Assembly (NCBI RefSeq): GCF_011516645.4
Contig: NZ_CP088285.1
Span: forward strand, 6,900,501 to 6,964,500
Source of the DNA: Bradyrhizobium septentrionale
GTDB taxonomy: Bacteria; Pseudomonadota; Alphaproteobacteria; Rhizobiales; Xanthobacteraceae
Reading direction: 5' to 3'
DNA: 64,000 nucleotides
The translations under genes and the position numbers were made by a program. Position 1 is the stretch's first letter. Each line of letters opens with the position of its first letter. This document shows, piece after piece, positions 26,244 through 35,770 of this stretch. The notes beneath the pieces were generated by a model. That model was not told where the DNA came from. It saw only the letters and a list, made by a program, of their open reading frames with translations, and searched no databases.

Positions 26244-26261
26244 GATTTGATCAATCAAATC
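26244..26261. promoter_or_regulatory. Perfect palindrome GATTTGAT-CA-ATCAAATC upstream of lysR
   Basis: Eight-base arms (26244-26251 and 26254-26261) flank a two-base centre in the 91-base gap between the divergent EamA and LysR genes. It ends ten bases before the lysR start. The position suits autorepression by LysR and control of the transporter. The palindrome is seen; the role is inferred. Confidence 0.55.
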
Positions 26262-26271
26262 ACGGATCGTT

Positions 26272-27144
26272 ATGAGCACGCCCGTCCTCGATCCGGACCT
26301 GCTGCAGGCCTTTGTCGCGGTGGCGGACCATCGCTCCTTCACCCGCGCCGCCTCGGCGCTGAACCGGACCCAATCCGCGGTCAGCATGCAGGTGAAGCGG
26401 CTGGAGGAGCGGCTGCAGGCCGAGCTGTTCCATCGCAGCACGACCAATGTCGATCTGAGTGCGGCCGGCGAAGGGCTGCTCGGTTATGCCCGCCGCATTC
26501 TGAGCCTCAATGCGGAGGCGGTCGGCCGGGTGCGCGAACACGGCACGGATGGGCGCGTACGCCTTGGCGTGATGGACGACTACGGCACGTTGATCGTCCC
26601 GCCGCTGCTCAAGGATTTCATCGCCAACTATCCGCTGATCCATGTCGAGATGGAGACCGGGCTGACCTCGTCGATGACGGACCGGCTCGGCGAAGCCTAT
26701 GACCTCGTGATCGCGATGCACCCCGAGGGGCGCGGCGAGGGCGAGCTGCTGCGCACCGAGCAGGCGGTGTGGGCCGCGAGCGCCGCGCATCGCGTCGAGC
26801 AGCTCGATCCGCTGCCGGTCGCGCTCTATCCGCAGGGCTGCCTGTTCCGGAGCTGGGCGATGCAGGCGCTCGACGAGGCCAACCGGCCGTGGCGGCTCGC
26901 CTTTGTCAGCCACAGCCTGTCCGCCGTCGAGGCGATCGCGGAGCAAGGCCTTGCCGTGACCGTCGTCAAGTCGGGCACCTTTCCGCCGAGCTTGCGGCGC
27001 CTGACTGCGCGCGACGGCATGCCGCGGCTGCCGCGCGCCGAGATCCGCCTGCACCGCGCGCAAAATCTTTCGCGCGCGGCGTCACTGCTTGCCGATCATT
27101 TGGTCGCGGCGCTTCGGCAGCCGGCGAGGCGTAGCGTAGCTTAA
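26272..27144 (+). CDS. LysR family transcriptional regulator
   Basis: This 290-residue regulator has an N-terminal winged helix-turn-helix (residues about 8-65; AFVAVADHRSFTRAASALNRTQSAVSMQ spans it), a linker helix and a periplasmic-binding-like effector domain. ATG 26272 gives the standard LysR N-terminus (LDPDLLQAFV). It is divergent from the EamA transporter gene with a strong palindrome between them, so that transporter is the likely target. Its stop (27142-27144) overlaps the stop of the convergent SDR gene by two bases. Confidence 0.92.
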   Translation: MSTPVLDPDLLQAFVAVADHRSFTRAASALNRTQSAVSMQVKRLEERLQAELFHRSTTNVDLSAAGEGLLGYARRILSLNAEAVGRVREHGTDGRVRLGVMDDYGTLIVPPLLKDFIANYPLIHVEMETGLTSSMTDRLGEAYDLVIAMHPEGRGEGELLRTEQAVWAASAAHRVEQLDPLPVALYPQGCLFRSWAMQALDEANRPWRLAFVSHSLSAVEAIAEQGLAVTVVKSGTFPPSLRRLTARDGMPRLPRAEIRLHRAQNLSRAASLLADHLVAALRQPARRSVA

Positions 27145-27887
27145 TACGTCGCGCGACCGCCGGAGATGTCGAACACTGCGCCGGTCGAGAAGGCGCAATC
27201 TTCCGACGCCAGCCACGCCACCATCGAGGCGAGCTCCTCGACCAGCACGAAGCGGGCTTTCGGAATCTTCGACAGCATGAAGTCGATGTGCGCTTTCGTC
27301 ATCTGGTCGAAGATCGCGGTCTTCGCCGCGGCCGGCGTCACCGCGTTGACCAGGATGTCATGCTGGGCGAGCTCCTTGCCGAGCGATTTCGTCAGCGCGA
27401 TCAGGCCGGCCTTCGACGACGAATAATGTGCGGCGTTCGGGTTGCCTTCCTTGCCGGCGATCGAGGCGATGTTGACGATGCGGCCGTATTTCTGGCCGAT
27501 CATGGTCGGCACGATCGCTTTGCAGCAGATGAAGGGGCCCTCGAGATTGATGCGCATCACCCTGCGCCAGTCGTCGAGATCGGTTTCCCACACCGGCTTG
27601 TTGGCCCCGGTGATACCGGCATTGTTGACGAGGATGTCGATCTTGCCGAACGCCCGCAGCGTCTGATCGCGCGCGGCGTCGACCGCGTCGGGATCGGTGA
27701 CATCGGTCTTGATCGCGATCACGTTCTCGCCGATCGCCCGCGCGGTCTTCTCGGCCAGCGGCTGGTCGAAATCCCAGATCGCGACCTTGGCGCCGGACGC
27801 GACAAAGCGCTCGGTGATGGCGCGGCCGAACCCTTGCGCGCCGCCGGTGACCACGGCACAGCGGCCGTTGAGATCGATCTTGTTCAT
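27141..27887 (-). CDS. SDR family NAD(P)-dependent oxidoreductase
   Basis: The 248-residue classical short-chain dehydrogenase has the nucleotide-binding TGGAQGFG (residues 14-21), NNAG in the middle and the catalytic Tyr155-x-x-x-Lys159 (HYSSSK). The start is the ATG at 27885-27887; the long open frame upstream is antisense to nothing real and lacks a start. Classical SDRs of this kind oxidise sugars or hydroxyacids. It lies downstream of a second SDR and the IlvD/Edd-type dehydratase on the same strand, so a step in sugar-acid oxidation is likely. The exact substrate cannot be read off. Confidence 0.9.
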   Translation of the reverse strand: MNKIDLNGRCAVVTGGAQGFGRAITERFVASGAKVAIWDFDQPLAEKTARAIGENVIAIKTDVTDPDAVDAARDQTLRAFGKIDILVNNAGITGANKPVWETDLDDWRRVMRINLEGPFICCKAIVPTMIGQKYGRIVNIASIAGKEGNPNAAHYSSSKAGLIALTKSLGKELAQHDILVNAVTPAAAKTAIFDQMTKAHIDFMLSKIPKARFVLVEELASMVAWLASEDCAFSTGAVFDISGGRATY

Positions 27888-27913
27888 GCAAAATGCCTTT
27901 GATCGCGTGGAGG

Positions 27914-28645
27914 TCAGAGCATGAAGCCGCCGTCGACGACCATGTCGACGCCGGTGGTGAATGCCGCTTCGTCGCTCGCAAGATAGACCGCCATGGCCGC
28001 GATTTCCTCTGCGGTGCCGAGCCGGCCCATCTTCTGGCGGGCGACGAATTTCTCGCGTCCATCCGGGCCGGCGGCGGCCGCGCGATCGAGCATCGAGGGC
28101 GTCTCCACGGTGCCCGGGCAGATCGCGTTGCAGCGGATGCCCTGGGTGATGAAGTCGAGCGCGACCGCGCGCGTCAGCAGCGAAACTGCCGCTTTCGACG
28201 CACTGTAGACATAGCGATTGGCCGGCGGCCGCAATGCCGCGCAAGACGAAATGTTGACGATGCTGCCGCCTCCGCCCGCCAGCATCGCCGGCAGGAACGC
28301 CTTGATGGTCCGGTGCATGGATTTGACGTTGAGGTCGAACGAGAAGTCGAAATCTTCGTCCGAGCACTCCAGAATGGTGCCGTGATGCACGAAGCCCGCC
28401 GCATTGAGCAGGATGTCGATCTTGCCGACGCGCTTGGCGAAGCTGTTGACCTCAGCGGTGCTGCGAACGTCGAGCCGGGCGGTCTCGGCGACGCCTTCCT
28501 TGCCCAGCGTGGCGATGCCGCTCTCATTGATGTCGGTTGCGATCACGGTTGCGCCTTCACGCGCGAATGCGATTGCGCATGCACGCCCGATGCCCGCCGC
28601 GGCGGCGGTGACAACGGCGCGCTTTCCCTTCAGTCGGTCTGACAT
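27914..28645 (-). CDS. SDR oxidoreductase, 2-keto-3-deoxy-L-fuconate dehydrogenase-like
   Basis: The 243-residue SDR has TAAAAGIG as cofactor loop, NAAG, and catalytic Tyr147-x-x-x-Lys151 (YSASK). The segments TILECSDEDFDFSFDLN and GIRCNAICPGT closely resemble, from memory, the Xanthomonas 2-keto-3-deoxy-L-fuconate dehydrogenase, which oxidises the dehydratase product at C4. ATG 28643-28645 has AAGGAAG in front and gives a normal length. It sits between the other SDR (26-base gap) and the dehydratase. Its presence beside a kinase/aldolase route suggests either a branch pathway or a different natural substrate; substrate is inferred. Confidence 0.88.
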   Translation of the reverse strand: MSDRLKGKRAVVTAAAAGIGRACAIAFAREGATVIATDINESGIATLGKEGVAETARLDVRSTAEVNSFAKRVGKIDILLNAAGFVHHGTILECSDEDFDFSFDLNVKSMHRTIKAFLPAMLAGGGGSIVNISSCAALRPPANRYVYSASKAAVSLLTRAVALDFITQGIRCNAICPGTVETPSMLDRAAAAGPDGREKFVARQKMGRLGTAEEIAAMAVYLASDEAAFTTGVDMVVDGGFML

Positions 28646-28670
28646 GCGTTTCTTCCTTATGTTTTCTGCT

Positions 28671-28743
28671 GTCATGCGCGGGCTTGACCCGCGCATCCAT
28701 CTTGCGAAGAGCGATGGATTGCCGGGTCAAGCCCGGCAATGAC
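28671..28743. repeat. Palindromic intergenic repeat, GTCATG...CATGAC-type family, copy 1
   Basis: The element has a GCGCGGGCTTGACCCGCGC palindrome on the left and a GCCGGGTCAAGCCCGGC palindrome on the right, with outer ends GTCAT and ATGAC. A second copy at 40618-40706 has the same ends and the same core (GGGCTTGACCCG). It lies between the SDR and dehydratase genes and may fold into a cruciform or double hairpin. Confidence 0.75.
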
Positions 28744-28754
28744 GGTTTTGGGGT

Positions 28755-30593
28755 TCAGTGATTATCCCGCGCCACGCCGACCTTGCCGGCGATGTCGTGG
28801 TAACGGGTCGCGAGCTCGAGGCAGGCGCCGGTCGCGTGCTGGCCGACCGTTTGGCGGTACAGCTCCTGCCACGGCGTCTGGTTGGCCGGGTGCGGGAAGC
28901 CGCCCTTGGCTTTCAGCTCGGCGCGGCGGGTGCGCAGCTCATCCTCCGAGATCAGGATGTTGGCGCTGCCCTTGTTGAGGTCGATGCGCACGTTGTCGCC
29001 GCTCCTCAGGATCGCGAGCCCGCCATCGGCCGCGGCCTCCGGCGAGGCGTTGAGGATCGAGGGTGAACCCGAGGTGCCGGACTGCCTTCCGTCGCCGATG
29101 CAGGGCAGGGACAGGATGCCGCGTTTGATCAGCGCCGCCGGCGGCTGCATGTTCACCACCTCGGCGCCGCCGGGGTAGCCGATCGGGCCGGTGCCGCGGA
29201 CGAACAACACGCAGTGCTCGTCGACGTCGAGTGCGGGATCCTCGATCCGGGCGTGATAATCCTCCGGGCCCTCGAACACGATGGCGCGGCCCTCGAAAGC
29301 GTTGAGGTCCTTCGGGTTGGACAGATAGCGGTCGCGGAATTCCTTCGAGATCACGCTGGTCTTCATGATTGCGGAATCGAACAGATTGCCGCGCAGCACG
29401 AGGAAGCCGGCATCCTTCACCAGCGGCTTGTCGTAGCCCCAGATCACGTCGCCGTCGGGCTTCGGCGCTTCCTTGCAATTCTCGCCCATGGTGCGGCCGT
29501 TGACGGTGAGGGCGCCTTCATGGATGCGGTTGTGCTTGATCAGCTCGCGCACCACCGAGGGCACGCCGCCGGCGCGGTGATATTCCTCGCCGAGATAGAA
29601 GCCGGCCGGCTGCATGTTCACCAGGAGCGGCACGTCATGGCCGTATTTCTGCCAGTCGTCGATCGACAGCTCGACGCCGACATGGCGCGCCAGCGCATTG
29701 ATGTGGATCGGAGCATTGGTCGAGCCGCCGATCGCGGAGTTGACCACGATGCAGTTCTCGAACGCCTCGCGGGTCAGGAAGTCCGACGGCTTCAGATCGT
29801 CCCAGACCATGTCGACGATGCGTTTTCCGGTCTCGTAGGCGATCTGGCCGCGCTCGCGATAGGGCGCCGGGATCGCCGCGCAGCCCGGCAGCGAGAAGCC
29901 GAGCGCTTCCGCAAGCGAGTTCATTGTCGAGGCGGTGCCCATGGTGTTGCAATGGCCGACCGAGGGCGCCGAGGAGGCGACGATCTCGATGAACTGCTCA
30001 TAGTCGATCTCGCCGGCGGCGAGCCGCTCGCGGGCCTTCCACACCACGGTGCCGGAGCCGGTGCGCTGGCCCTCGTGCCAGCCGTTCAGCATCGGGCCGC
30101 CCGACAGCACGATCGCCGGCAGGTTGACGGTCGCCGCCGCCATCATGCAGGCCGGCGTGGTCTTGTCGCAGCCGGTGGTCAGCACCACGCCATCGAGCGG
30201 ATAGCCGAACAGGATCTCGACCAGGCCGAGATAGGCGAGGTTGCGGTCGAGCGCCGCGGTCGGGCGCTTGCCGGTCTCCTGGATCGGATGGGTCGGAAAC
30301 TCCATCGCGATGCCGCCGGCGGCGCGGATGCCCTCGCGGACGCGGTGCGCAAGCTCCAGGTGATGCCGGTTGCAGGGCGACAGATCGTTGCCGGTCTGGG
30401 CGATGCCGATGATCGGCTTGCCCGACTGCAATTCCTCGCGGGTCAGGCCGTAATTGAGGTAGCGCTCGAGATAGAGTGCGGTCATGCCCGGATTGTGCGG
30501 GTTGTCGAACCATTCCTGGGAGCGGAGCCGGCGGCCCTTGCCCTGCTTGGTCTCGCCTGCGGCGCTGTGCCCGTTGGTGGGGGGTTTTGTCAT
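28755..30593 (-). CDS. IlvD/Edd family sugar-acid dehydratase (L-arabinonate dehydratase type)
   Basis: This 612-residue enzyme removes water from an aldonic acid to give the 2-keto-3-deoxy acid. It opens with [19 protein letters not shown], the landmark of the pentonate/hexonate branch (L-arabinonate, D-xylonate, D-galactonate dehydratases) rather than branched-chain IlvD. Cys74, Cys142 and Cys215 occupy the spacing of [2Fe-2S] ligands, and Asp143-Lys144 (GCDK) the metal site with the lysine expected to be carbamylated. ATG 30591-30593 has GGGAGAA in front. It is followed by two SDR genes on the same strand and preceded by a LacI-type palindrome (30744-30759). Which aldonate it prefers is not determinable. 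Confidence 0.93.
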   Translation of the reverse strand: MTKPPTNGHSAAGETKQGKGRRLRSQEWFDNPHNPGMTALYLERYLNYGLTREELQSGKPIIGIAQTGNDLSPCNRHHLELAHRVREGIRAAGGIAMEFPTHPIQETGKRPTAALDRNLAYLGLVEILFGYPLDGVVLTTGCDKTTPACMMAAATVNLPAIVLSGGPMLNGWHEGQRTGSGTVVWKARERLAAGEIDYEQFIEIVASSAPSVGHCNTMGTASTMNSLAEALGFSLPGCAAIPAPYRERGQIAYETGKRIVDMVWDDLKPSDFLTREAFENCIVVNSAIGGSTNAPIHINALARHVGVELSIDDWQKYGHDVPLLVNMQPAGFYLGEEYHRAGGVPSVVRELIKHNRIHEGALTVNGRTMGENCKEAPKPDGDVIWGYDKPLVKDAGFLVLRGNLFDSAIMKTSVISKEFRDRYLSNPKDLNAFEGRAIVFEGPEDYHARIEDPALDVDEHCVLFVRGTGPIGYPGGAEVVNMQPPAALIKRGILSLPCIGDGRQSGTSGSPSILNASPEAAADGGLAILRSGDNVRIDLNKGSANILISEDELRTRRAELKAKGGFPHPANQTPWQELYRQTVGQHATGACLELATRYHDIAGKVGVARDNH

Positions 30594-30743
30594 TGGTTTC
30601 TCCCGCAATGCAAACTCTTGGTGGGCCCATTCAAGGGCTCTGGTTCAACGTTGTTCTACCTTGCGCAAATCGTGGCGCATTACAAACCCCGACGATCACG
30701 CACAGGTGTTTCACTGGATGGATTGGACCTTAGTTGAAGGCTC

Positions 30744-30759
30744 TTGGTTGCGCTACCAT
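30744..30759. promoter_or_regulatory. Candidate LacI-family operator upstream of the dehydratase operon
   Basis: TTGGTTGCGCTACCAT contains the near-palindrome TGGT-T-GCGC-T-ACCA and matches the LacI-family pattern TTGNNNGCGCTNNCA. It shares GCGCTACCA with the site at 31876-31891 next to lacI. It lies about 150 bases upstream of the dehydratase start. Repression by the adjacent GntR-like regulator is inferred. Confidence 0.55.
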
Positions 30760-30805
30760 TTTGTCATTTTTGCTTCCCTTGTGACGGGCTGTTGACGGGT
30801 GGATG

Positions 30806-31834
30806 TCAGGTGCGTCGCGCCGAGCTTTGCCGTTCCATGACACTGAAGCCGAGATCGACGACCGGCTCGGCGGGGCGGCGTCCTTCCAGCGTCTCGATCA
30901 CCATCATGGCAGCGCTTCTGCCCATTTCGTAGCGATTGGTGCGCACGCTGCTCAGCGTAGGCTCGCTCGACGCCATGAATTCGAGGTCGTTGAAGCCGAC
31001 GATCGCCATCTGCTCCGGCACCGCCACGTGACGGCGCTTGCATTCGAACAGCGCGCCCAGCGCAAGGTCGTCATTGACGCAGAACACCGCGTCGATATCA
31101 GGCGCCTTGGCAAGCAGGTCGGCAAACAGCGTGCCGCCGAGCGTGACCGAGGTCGGAATCGCCGTGGTGACGATCAGCTGTGGATCGAACAGCCCAGCCT
31201 CGGTCATCGCGGCGCGATAGCCGTCGAGCCGGCGCTGCACCCGTGGATCCATCCGCGCGCCGAGGAAGCCGATCCGCCGGTAGCCCTGCGCGAGAAGATG
31301 GGCGATCGCGGCTTTTGCCGCGTCAAAATGCGAGAATCCGATCATCATGTCGATCGGGGCAGGGCCGACCTCCATGATCTGCACGATCGGGCAATCGACC
31401 GTTTCCATGATGCTTCGGGAATCAGCGGTCTGATTGATGCCTGTGATGATGAGCCCTGCCGGCTTCTGTGCCAGAAATAGACGCAGCAGGCGCTCTTCCT
31501 GCAGGATGCTGTAGCGGGTGTTGGCGAGCTGTATGCTGTAGCGGCTGCCGTCGAGTGCGTCATAGATGCCGCGCAGCACGTCGGAGAACACATTGTTGGT
31601 CAGCGACGGGATCAGGACACCGATCACCTCGGTGCGCTGCGATGCGAGCGCGCGTGCCGCGAGATTGGGCACATAACCGAGTTCTTTTGCCGCACTCTCG
31701 ACCCGGGCGCGCCTGCCGAGCGAGAGGGCTTCCGGATTCCTGAAGAAGCGTGAGGCCGTAATCGGGCTGACACCGGCGAGCTTCGCGACTTCCGCGAGCC
31801 GGATCTTGCCTGGCGTGATGCGCTTTCGGGCCAT
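30806..31834 (-). CDS. LacI family transcriptional regulator, GntR (gluconate repressor)-like
   Basis: The 342-residue regulator has the LacI helix-turn-helix and hinge (RLAEVAKLAGVSPITASRFF, residues 12-31, then GYVPNLAARALAS). The effector domain opens IGVLIPSLTNNVFSDVLRGI and has VFCVNDDLALGALFECKR; both closely resemble, from memory, the Escherichia coli gluconate repressor GntR. An aldonate or its phosphorylated derivative is therefore the likely inducer. It lies between two operons transcribed in opposite directions, the dehydratase/SDR genes and the sugar ABC/DenD/kinase/aldolase genes, and similar palindromes flank it on both sides, so it probably represses both. Confidence 0.93.
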   Translation of the reverse strand: MARKRITPGKIRLAEVAKLAGVSPITASRFFRNPEALSLGRRARVESAAKELGYVPNLAARALASQRTEVIGVLIPSLTNNVFSDVLRGIYDALDGSRYSIQLANTRYSILQEERLLRLFLAQKPAGLIITGINQTADSRSIMETVDCPIVQIMEVGPAPIDMMIGFSHFDAAKAAIAHLLAQGYRRIGFLGARMDPRVQRRLDGYRAAMTEAGLFDPQLIVTTAIPTSVTLGGTLFADLLAKAPDIDAVFCVNDDLALGALFECKRRHVAVPEQMAIVGFNDLEFMASSEPTLSSVRTNRYEMGRSAAMMVIETLEGRRPAEPVVDLGFSVMERQSSARRT

Positions 31835-31875
31835 TTGCCGCTCATATCACGACGTTCGTCGCAGACAAACTGATA

Positions 31876-31891
31876 TTGACAGCGCTACCAA
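31876..31891. promoter_or_regulatory. Candidate LacI-family operator between lacI and ugpC-like gene
   Basis: TTGACAGCGCTACCAA fits the classic pattern TTGNNANCGNTNNCAA with palindromic ends and core. Its first six bases, TTGACA, could also be a -35 box for the rightward ABC operon, so a bound repressor would block the promoter. It lies 41 bases upstream of the lacI start and about 150 upstream of the ATPase gene. Confidence 0.65.
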
Positions 31892-32040
31892 GCGATTGCT
31901 AATCGAACGATTGCCAAAATCGGATAAACTGCGGACAATAACGTCAGTCCAACAGAGCCGCGCACCCAGCGCGGCCGGAACAAAACAGAGCGGTGGCGGC
32001 ACTCGTCGTACGTCGTCGGGAACTTGAGGGAGGGAAGTGG

Positions 32041-33108
<1,068 letters not shown>

Positions 33109-33187
33109 CGGACCGATTGATCGGAATGGCCGACCAACAGGCCAGATCAAAAACAAGAAAAACACAAATCATTTGGGAGGAAGAACG

Positions 33188-34507
33188 ATGCACGATTTGA
33201 CTCGCCGCTCGCTACTTCAGGGCGGCACCGCGCTGGCTGCAACCGGCATGCTCACCGGGCCGGCGCTGTTTGACTTCGCCAAGGCCTGGGCGCAGAGCGC
33301 GCCCTGGAAGGCGGAGCCCGGCGCCAAGCTCACCGTGATGCGCTGGAAGCGCTTCGTGCCTGCGGAAGATGATGCGTTCAACGCCATGGTCGCGGCGTTC
33401 AAGACGGCGACCGGCACCGAGATGAACGTGTTCAGCGAGTCCTTCGAGGACGTGCAGCCAAAGGCGTCGGTTGCCGCCAACACCGGCTCCGGTCTCGACC
33501 TCGCCTGGGGCCTGCACACGCTGCCGCAGCTGTTCCCGACCAAAGTGCTGAAGATGAACGACGTTGCCGACTATCTCGGCAAGAAATACGGCGGCTGGAC
33601 CGACGCTGCCGCGAAAACCTGCAAGCAAGGCGATGACTGGCTCGGCATTCCCGTCGCAACCATCGGCGGTTACCTGACCTATCGCAAGTCGGCGGTCGAG
33701 AAGGCGGGCTTCAAGCAGGTGCCGTCCGACTTCCCGGCCTATCTCGAACTGTGCAAGGCGCTGAAGAAGAACAACACGCCGGCCGGCTTCGCGCTTGGAC
33801 ACGCCACCGGCGACGCCAACCTCTGGCTGCACAATGTGCTCTGGGGTCACAACGCCTGGACCGTCGACAAGGATGACAAGGTCATCATCAACTCGCCGGA
33901 AACGATGAAGGCGCTGGACTACGCCAAGGCCCTGTCGGAGACCTTCATTCCCGGTGTGGCATCGTGGAACGATTCGTCCAACAACAAGGCGTTCCTGTCG
34001 GGCGAATTGTTCCTGACCGGGAACGGCATCTCGGTCTATGTCGCGGCGAAAGACGATCCGAGCAAGAAGGAACTCGCCGAGGATATCGACCACGCGCTGT
34101 GGCCGGTCGGCCCGATCGGCAAGCCGGCCGAATTGCAGCTTGCTGTTCCGATCCTGGCGTTCAACTTCACCAAATATCCGAACGCGGCGAAGGCGTTCAT
34201 CGCTTTTATGCTGGAGAAGGAGAATTTCGAGAAGTGGCTGTCGGGCGCGCGGGGCTATCTCACCCAGACGCTGAATGCCTACGACTCGGCTCCGGTGTGG
34301 ACCGCCGATCCGAAGAATGCCGTGTTCGGCCAGGCCTCCAAGCGCGCGCTGCCGGCTTCCGGCATCGGCACGCCCGGCGAGAAGGCAGCGACCGCGATCG
34401 CCGATTTCATCGTGGTCGACATGTTCGCGAACTACTGCACCGGCGCCAAGGACGGCAAGACCGCGATGGCGGAAGCCGAGCGGCAGTTGAAGCGCATCTA
34501 TCGCTGA
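33188..34507 (+). CDS. Sugar ABC transporter substrate-binding protein (Tat signal)
   Basis: This 439-residue periplasmic protein of the SBP_bac_1 family starts MHDLTRRSLLQGG, a twin-arginine export signal, with the hydrophobic stretch ending near AWAQS (residue 37). The mature part begins with KLTVMRWKRFVPAEDD and has the typical lobes of maltose-type binding proteins. ATG 33188 follows GGGAGGAAG. It lies between the ATPase and the permeases; a GC-rich stem-loop at 34518-34543 after its stop may raise its transcript level relative to the permeases. The ligand is predicted from context to be a sugar or aldonate. Confidence 0.92.
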   Translation: MHDLTRRSLLQGGTALAATGMLTGPALFDFAKAWAQSAPWKAEPGAKLTVMRWKRFVPAEDDAFNAMVAAFKTATGTEMNVFSESFEDVQPKASVAANTGSGLDLAWGLHTLPQLFPTKVLKMNDVADYLGKKYGGWTDAAAKTCKQGDDWLGIPVATIGGYLTYRKSAVEKAGFKQVPSDFPAYLELCKALKKNNTPAGFALGHATGDANLWLHNVLWGHNAWTVDKDDKVIINSPETMKALDYAKALSETFIPGVASWNDSSNNKAFLSGELFLTGNGISVYVAAKDDPSKKELAEDIDHALWPVGPIGKPAELQLAVPILAFNFTKYPNAAKAFIAFMLEKENFEKWLSGARGYLTQTLNAYDSAPVWTADPKNAVFGQASKRALPASGIGTPGEKAATAIADFIVVDMFANYCTGAKDGKTAMAEAERQLKRIYR

Positions 34508-34517
34508 TGTGATGTCC

Positions 34518-34543
34518 GCGGGCGGCGGACGGCCGCCGCTCGC
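34518..34543 (+). terminator. GC-rich stem-loop after the binding-protein gene (attenuator or mRNA stabiliser)
   Basis: GCGGGCGGCGG (34518-34528) pairs with CCGCCGCTCGC (34533-34543) around an ACGG tetraloop; eleven pairs including one G-U. There is no T-run after it, so it fits the role of a 3'-end stabiliser or partial attenuator that keeps binding protein in excess over permeases. Confidence 0.55.
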
Positions 34544-34616
34544 GCCATCGCTGGAATGCCATCATTGGAAGTTTGCGTGGTCATGCTCAATCCTTTGAGC
34601 AATCGGGACATCGCCT

Positions 34617-35576
34617 ATGGCTGACATTGCCCTTGCACCGCGACGTGCGAAGACGGAAATCCGCGAAGCGACCACCTGGGATCAGCTCCGCCACAACAAG
34701 AACTGGCTCGGCTTCTGGTTCATGTTGCCGGCGCTGGCCTTCCTGATCTTCTTCCTGGCTTATCCGCTGGGGCTCGGCATCTGGCTGTCGTTTACCGACA
34801 CGCGGATCGGCCGCGTCGGTCATTTCGTCGGCACCGAGAACTATGAATGGCTGTGGGACGATTCCATCTTCTGGCTGTCGGTGTTCAACACGCTGCTCTA
34901 CACCTTCGTGGCGAGCGCCATCAAGTTCGCGGTCGGGCTCTATCTGGCGCTGCTGCTCAATGAGCGGATGCCGTTCAAGGCGCTGCTGCGCGCTGCCGTG
35001 CTGATCCCCTTCATCGTGCCGACGGTGCTGTCGGCGCTGGCGTTCTGGTGGATCTTCGATTCCCAGTTCTCGATCATCTCCTGGTCGCTGAAGCATCTCG
35101 GCGTGATCACCCAGAACATCAATTTCCTCGGCGACACCACCTGGGCCCGCATCTGCGTGATCTTCGCCAATATCTGGCGCGGCGTGCCGTTCGTCGCGAT
35201 CACGCTGCTGGCCGGACTGCAGACCGTGCAGCCTTCGCTCTACGAGGCGGCGACGCTCGACGGCGCGTCGCGCTGGCAGATGTTCCGCTTCATCACCTAT
35301 CCCTTGCTGACGCCGATCATCGCTGTCGTGATGACGTTCTCGGTGCTGTTCACCTTCACCGATTTCCAGCTGATCTGGGCGATGACCCGCGGCGGCCCGG
35401 TCAACGCCACCCATCTGATGGCGACGCTGTCCTACCAGCGCGCGATCATCGCGGGGCAATTGGGCGAGGGCGCTGCGATCTCGAGCGCGATGATCCCGTT
35501 CCTGCTCGCCGCGATCATGGTGTCCTGGTTCGGCTTGCAGCGCAGGAAGTGGCAGCAGGGAGAGAGCAATGATTGA
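34617..35576 (+). CDS. Sugar ABC transporter permease (MalF/UgpA type)
   Basis: The 319-residue inner-membrane permease has six hydrophobic helices, beginning NWLGFWFMLPALAFLIFFL, and an EAA-loop segment YEAATLDGASRWQMFRFITYPL typical of the carbohydrate uptake family CUT1. It pairs with the permease at 35771 to form the translocation pore. ATG 34617 follows weak spacing from the binding protein. The gap to its partner gene is unusually long (194 bases) because a structured repeat lies between them. Confidence 0.92.
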   Translation: MADIALAPRRAKTEIREATTWDQLRHNKNWLGFWFMLPALAFLIFFLAYPLGLGIWLSFTDTRIGRVGHFVGTENYEWLWDDSIFWLSVFNTLLYTFVASAIKFAVGLYLALLLNERMPFKALLRAAVLIPFIVPTVLSALAFWWIFDSQFSIISWSLKHLGVITQNINFLGDTTWARICVIFANIWRGVPFVAITLLAGLQTVQPSLYEAATLDGASRWQMFRFITYPLLTPIIAVVMTFSVLFTFTDFQLIWAMTRGGPVNATHLMATLSYQRAIIAGQLGEGAAISSAMIPFLLAAIMVSWFGLQRRKWQQGESND

Positions 35577-35635
35577 TCTCTGCCGTCTCGCTCATTTGTT
35601 TGCGCTGATGGCGCAGGCGCCGCGCGCGCTCTCGC

Positions 35636-35757
35636 GTCCCGGGCGCAGCGCGGCATGCAATGACGCGCTGCTGAACCGGGACCCACAGGTCCACTCCACC
35701 AAGACAATGGGTCCCGCATCTACGGTGCACCGCTGCGCGATGCACCGCGCGCGGGAC
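35636..35757. repeat. Structured inverted-repeat element between the two sugar permease genes
   Basis: Outer arms GTCCCGGGCGC (35636-35646) and GCGCGCGGGAC (35747-35757) pair with one mismatch, and inside them GGGACCCA (35678-35685) pairs with TGGGTCCC (35708-35715). The element has the look of dispersed Bradyrhizobium intergenic repeats. A 69-codon frame (35569-35778) runs through it, but its composition follows the repeat, so I do not call it a gene. Confidence 0.55.
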
Positions 35758-35770
35758 AAGAGAGGGCGTC

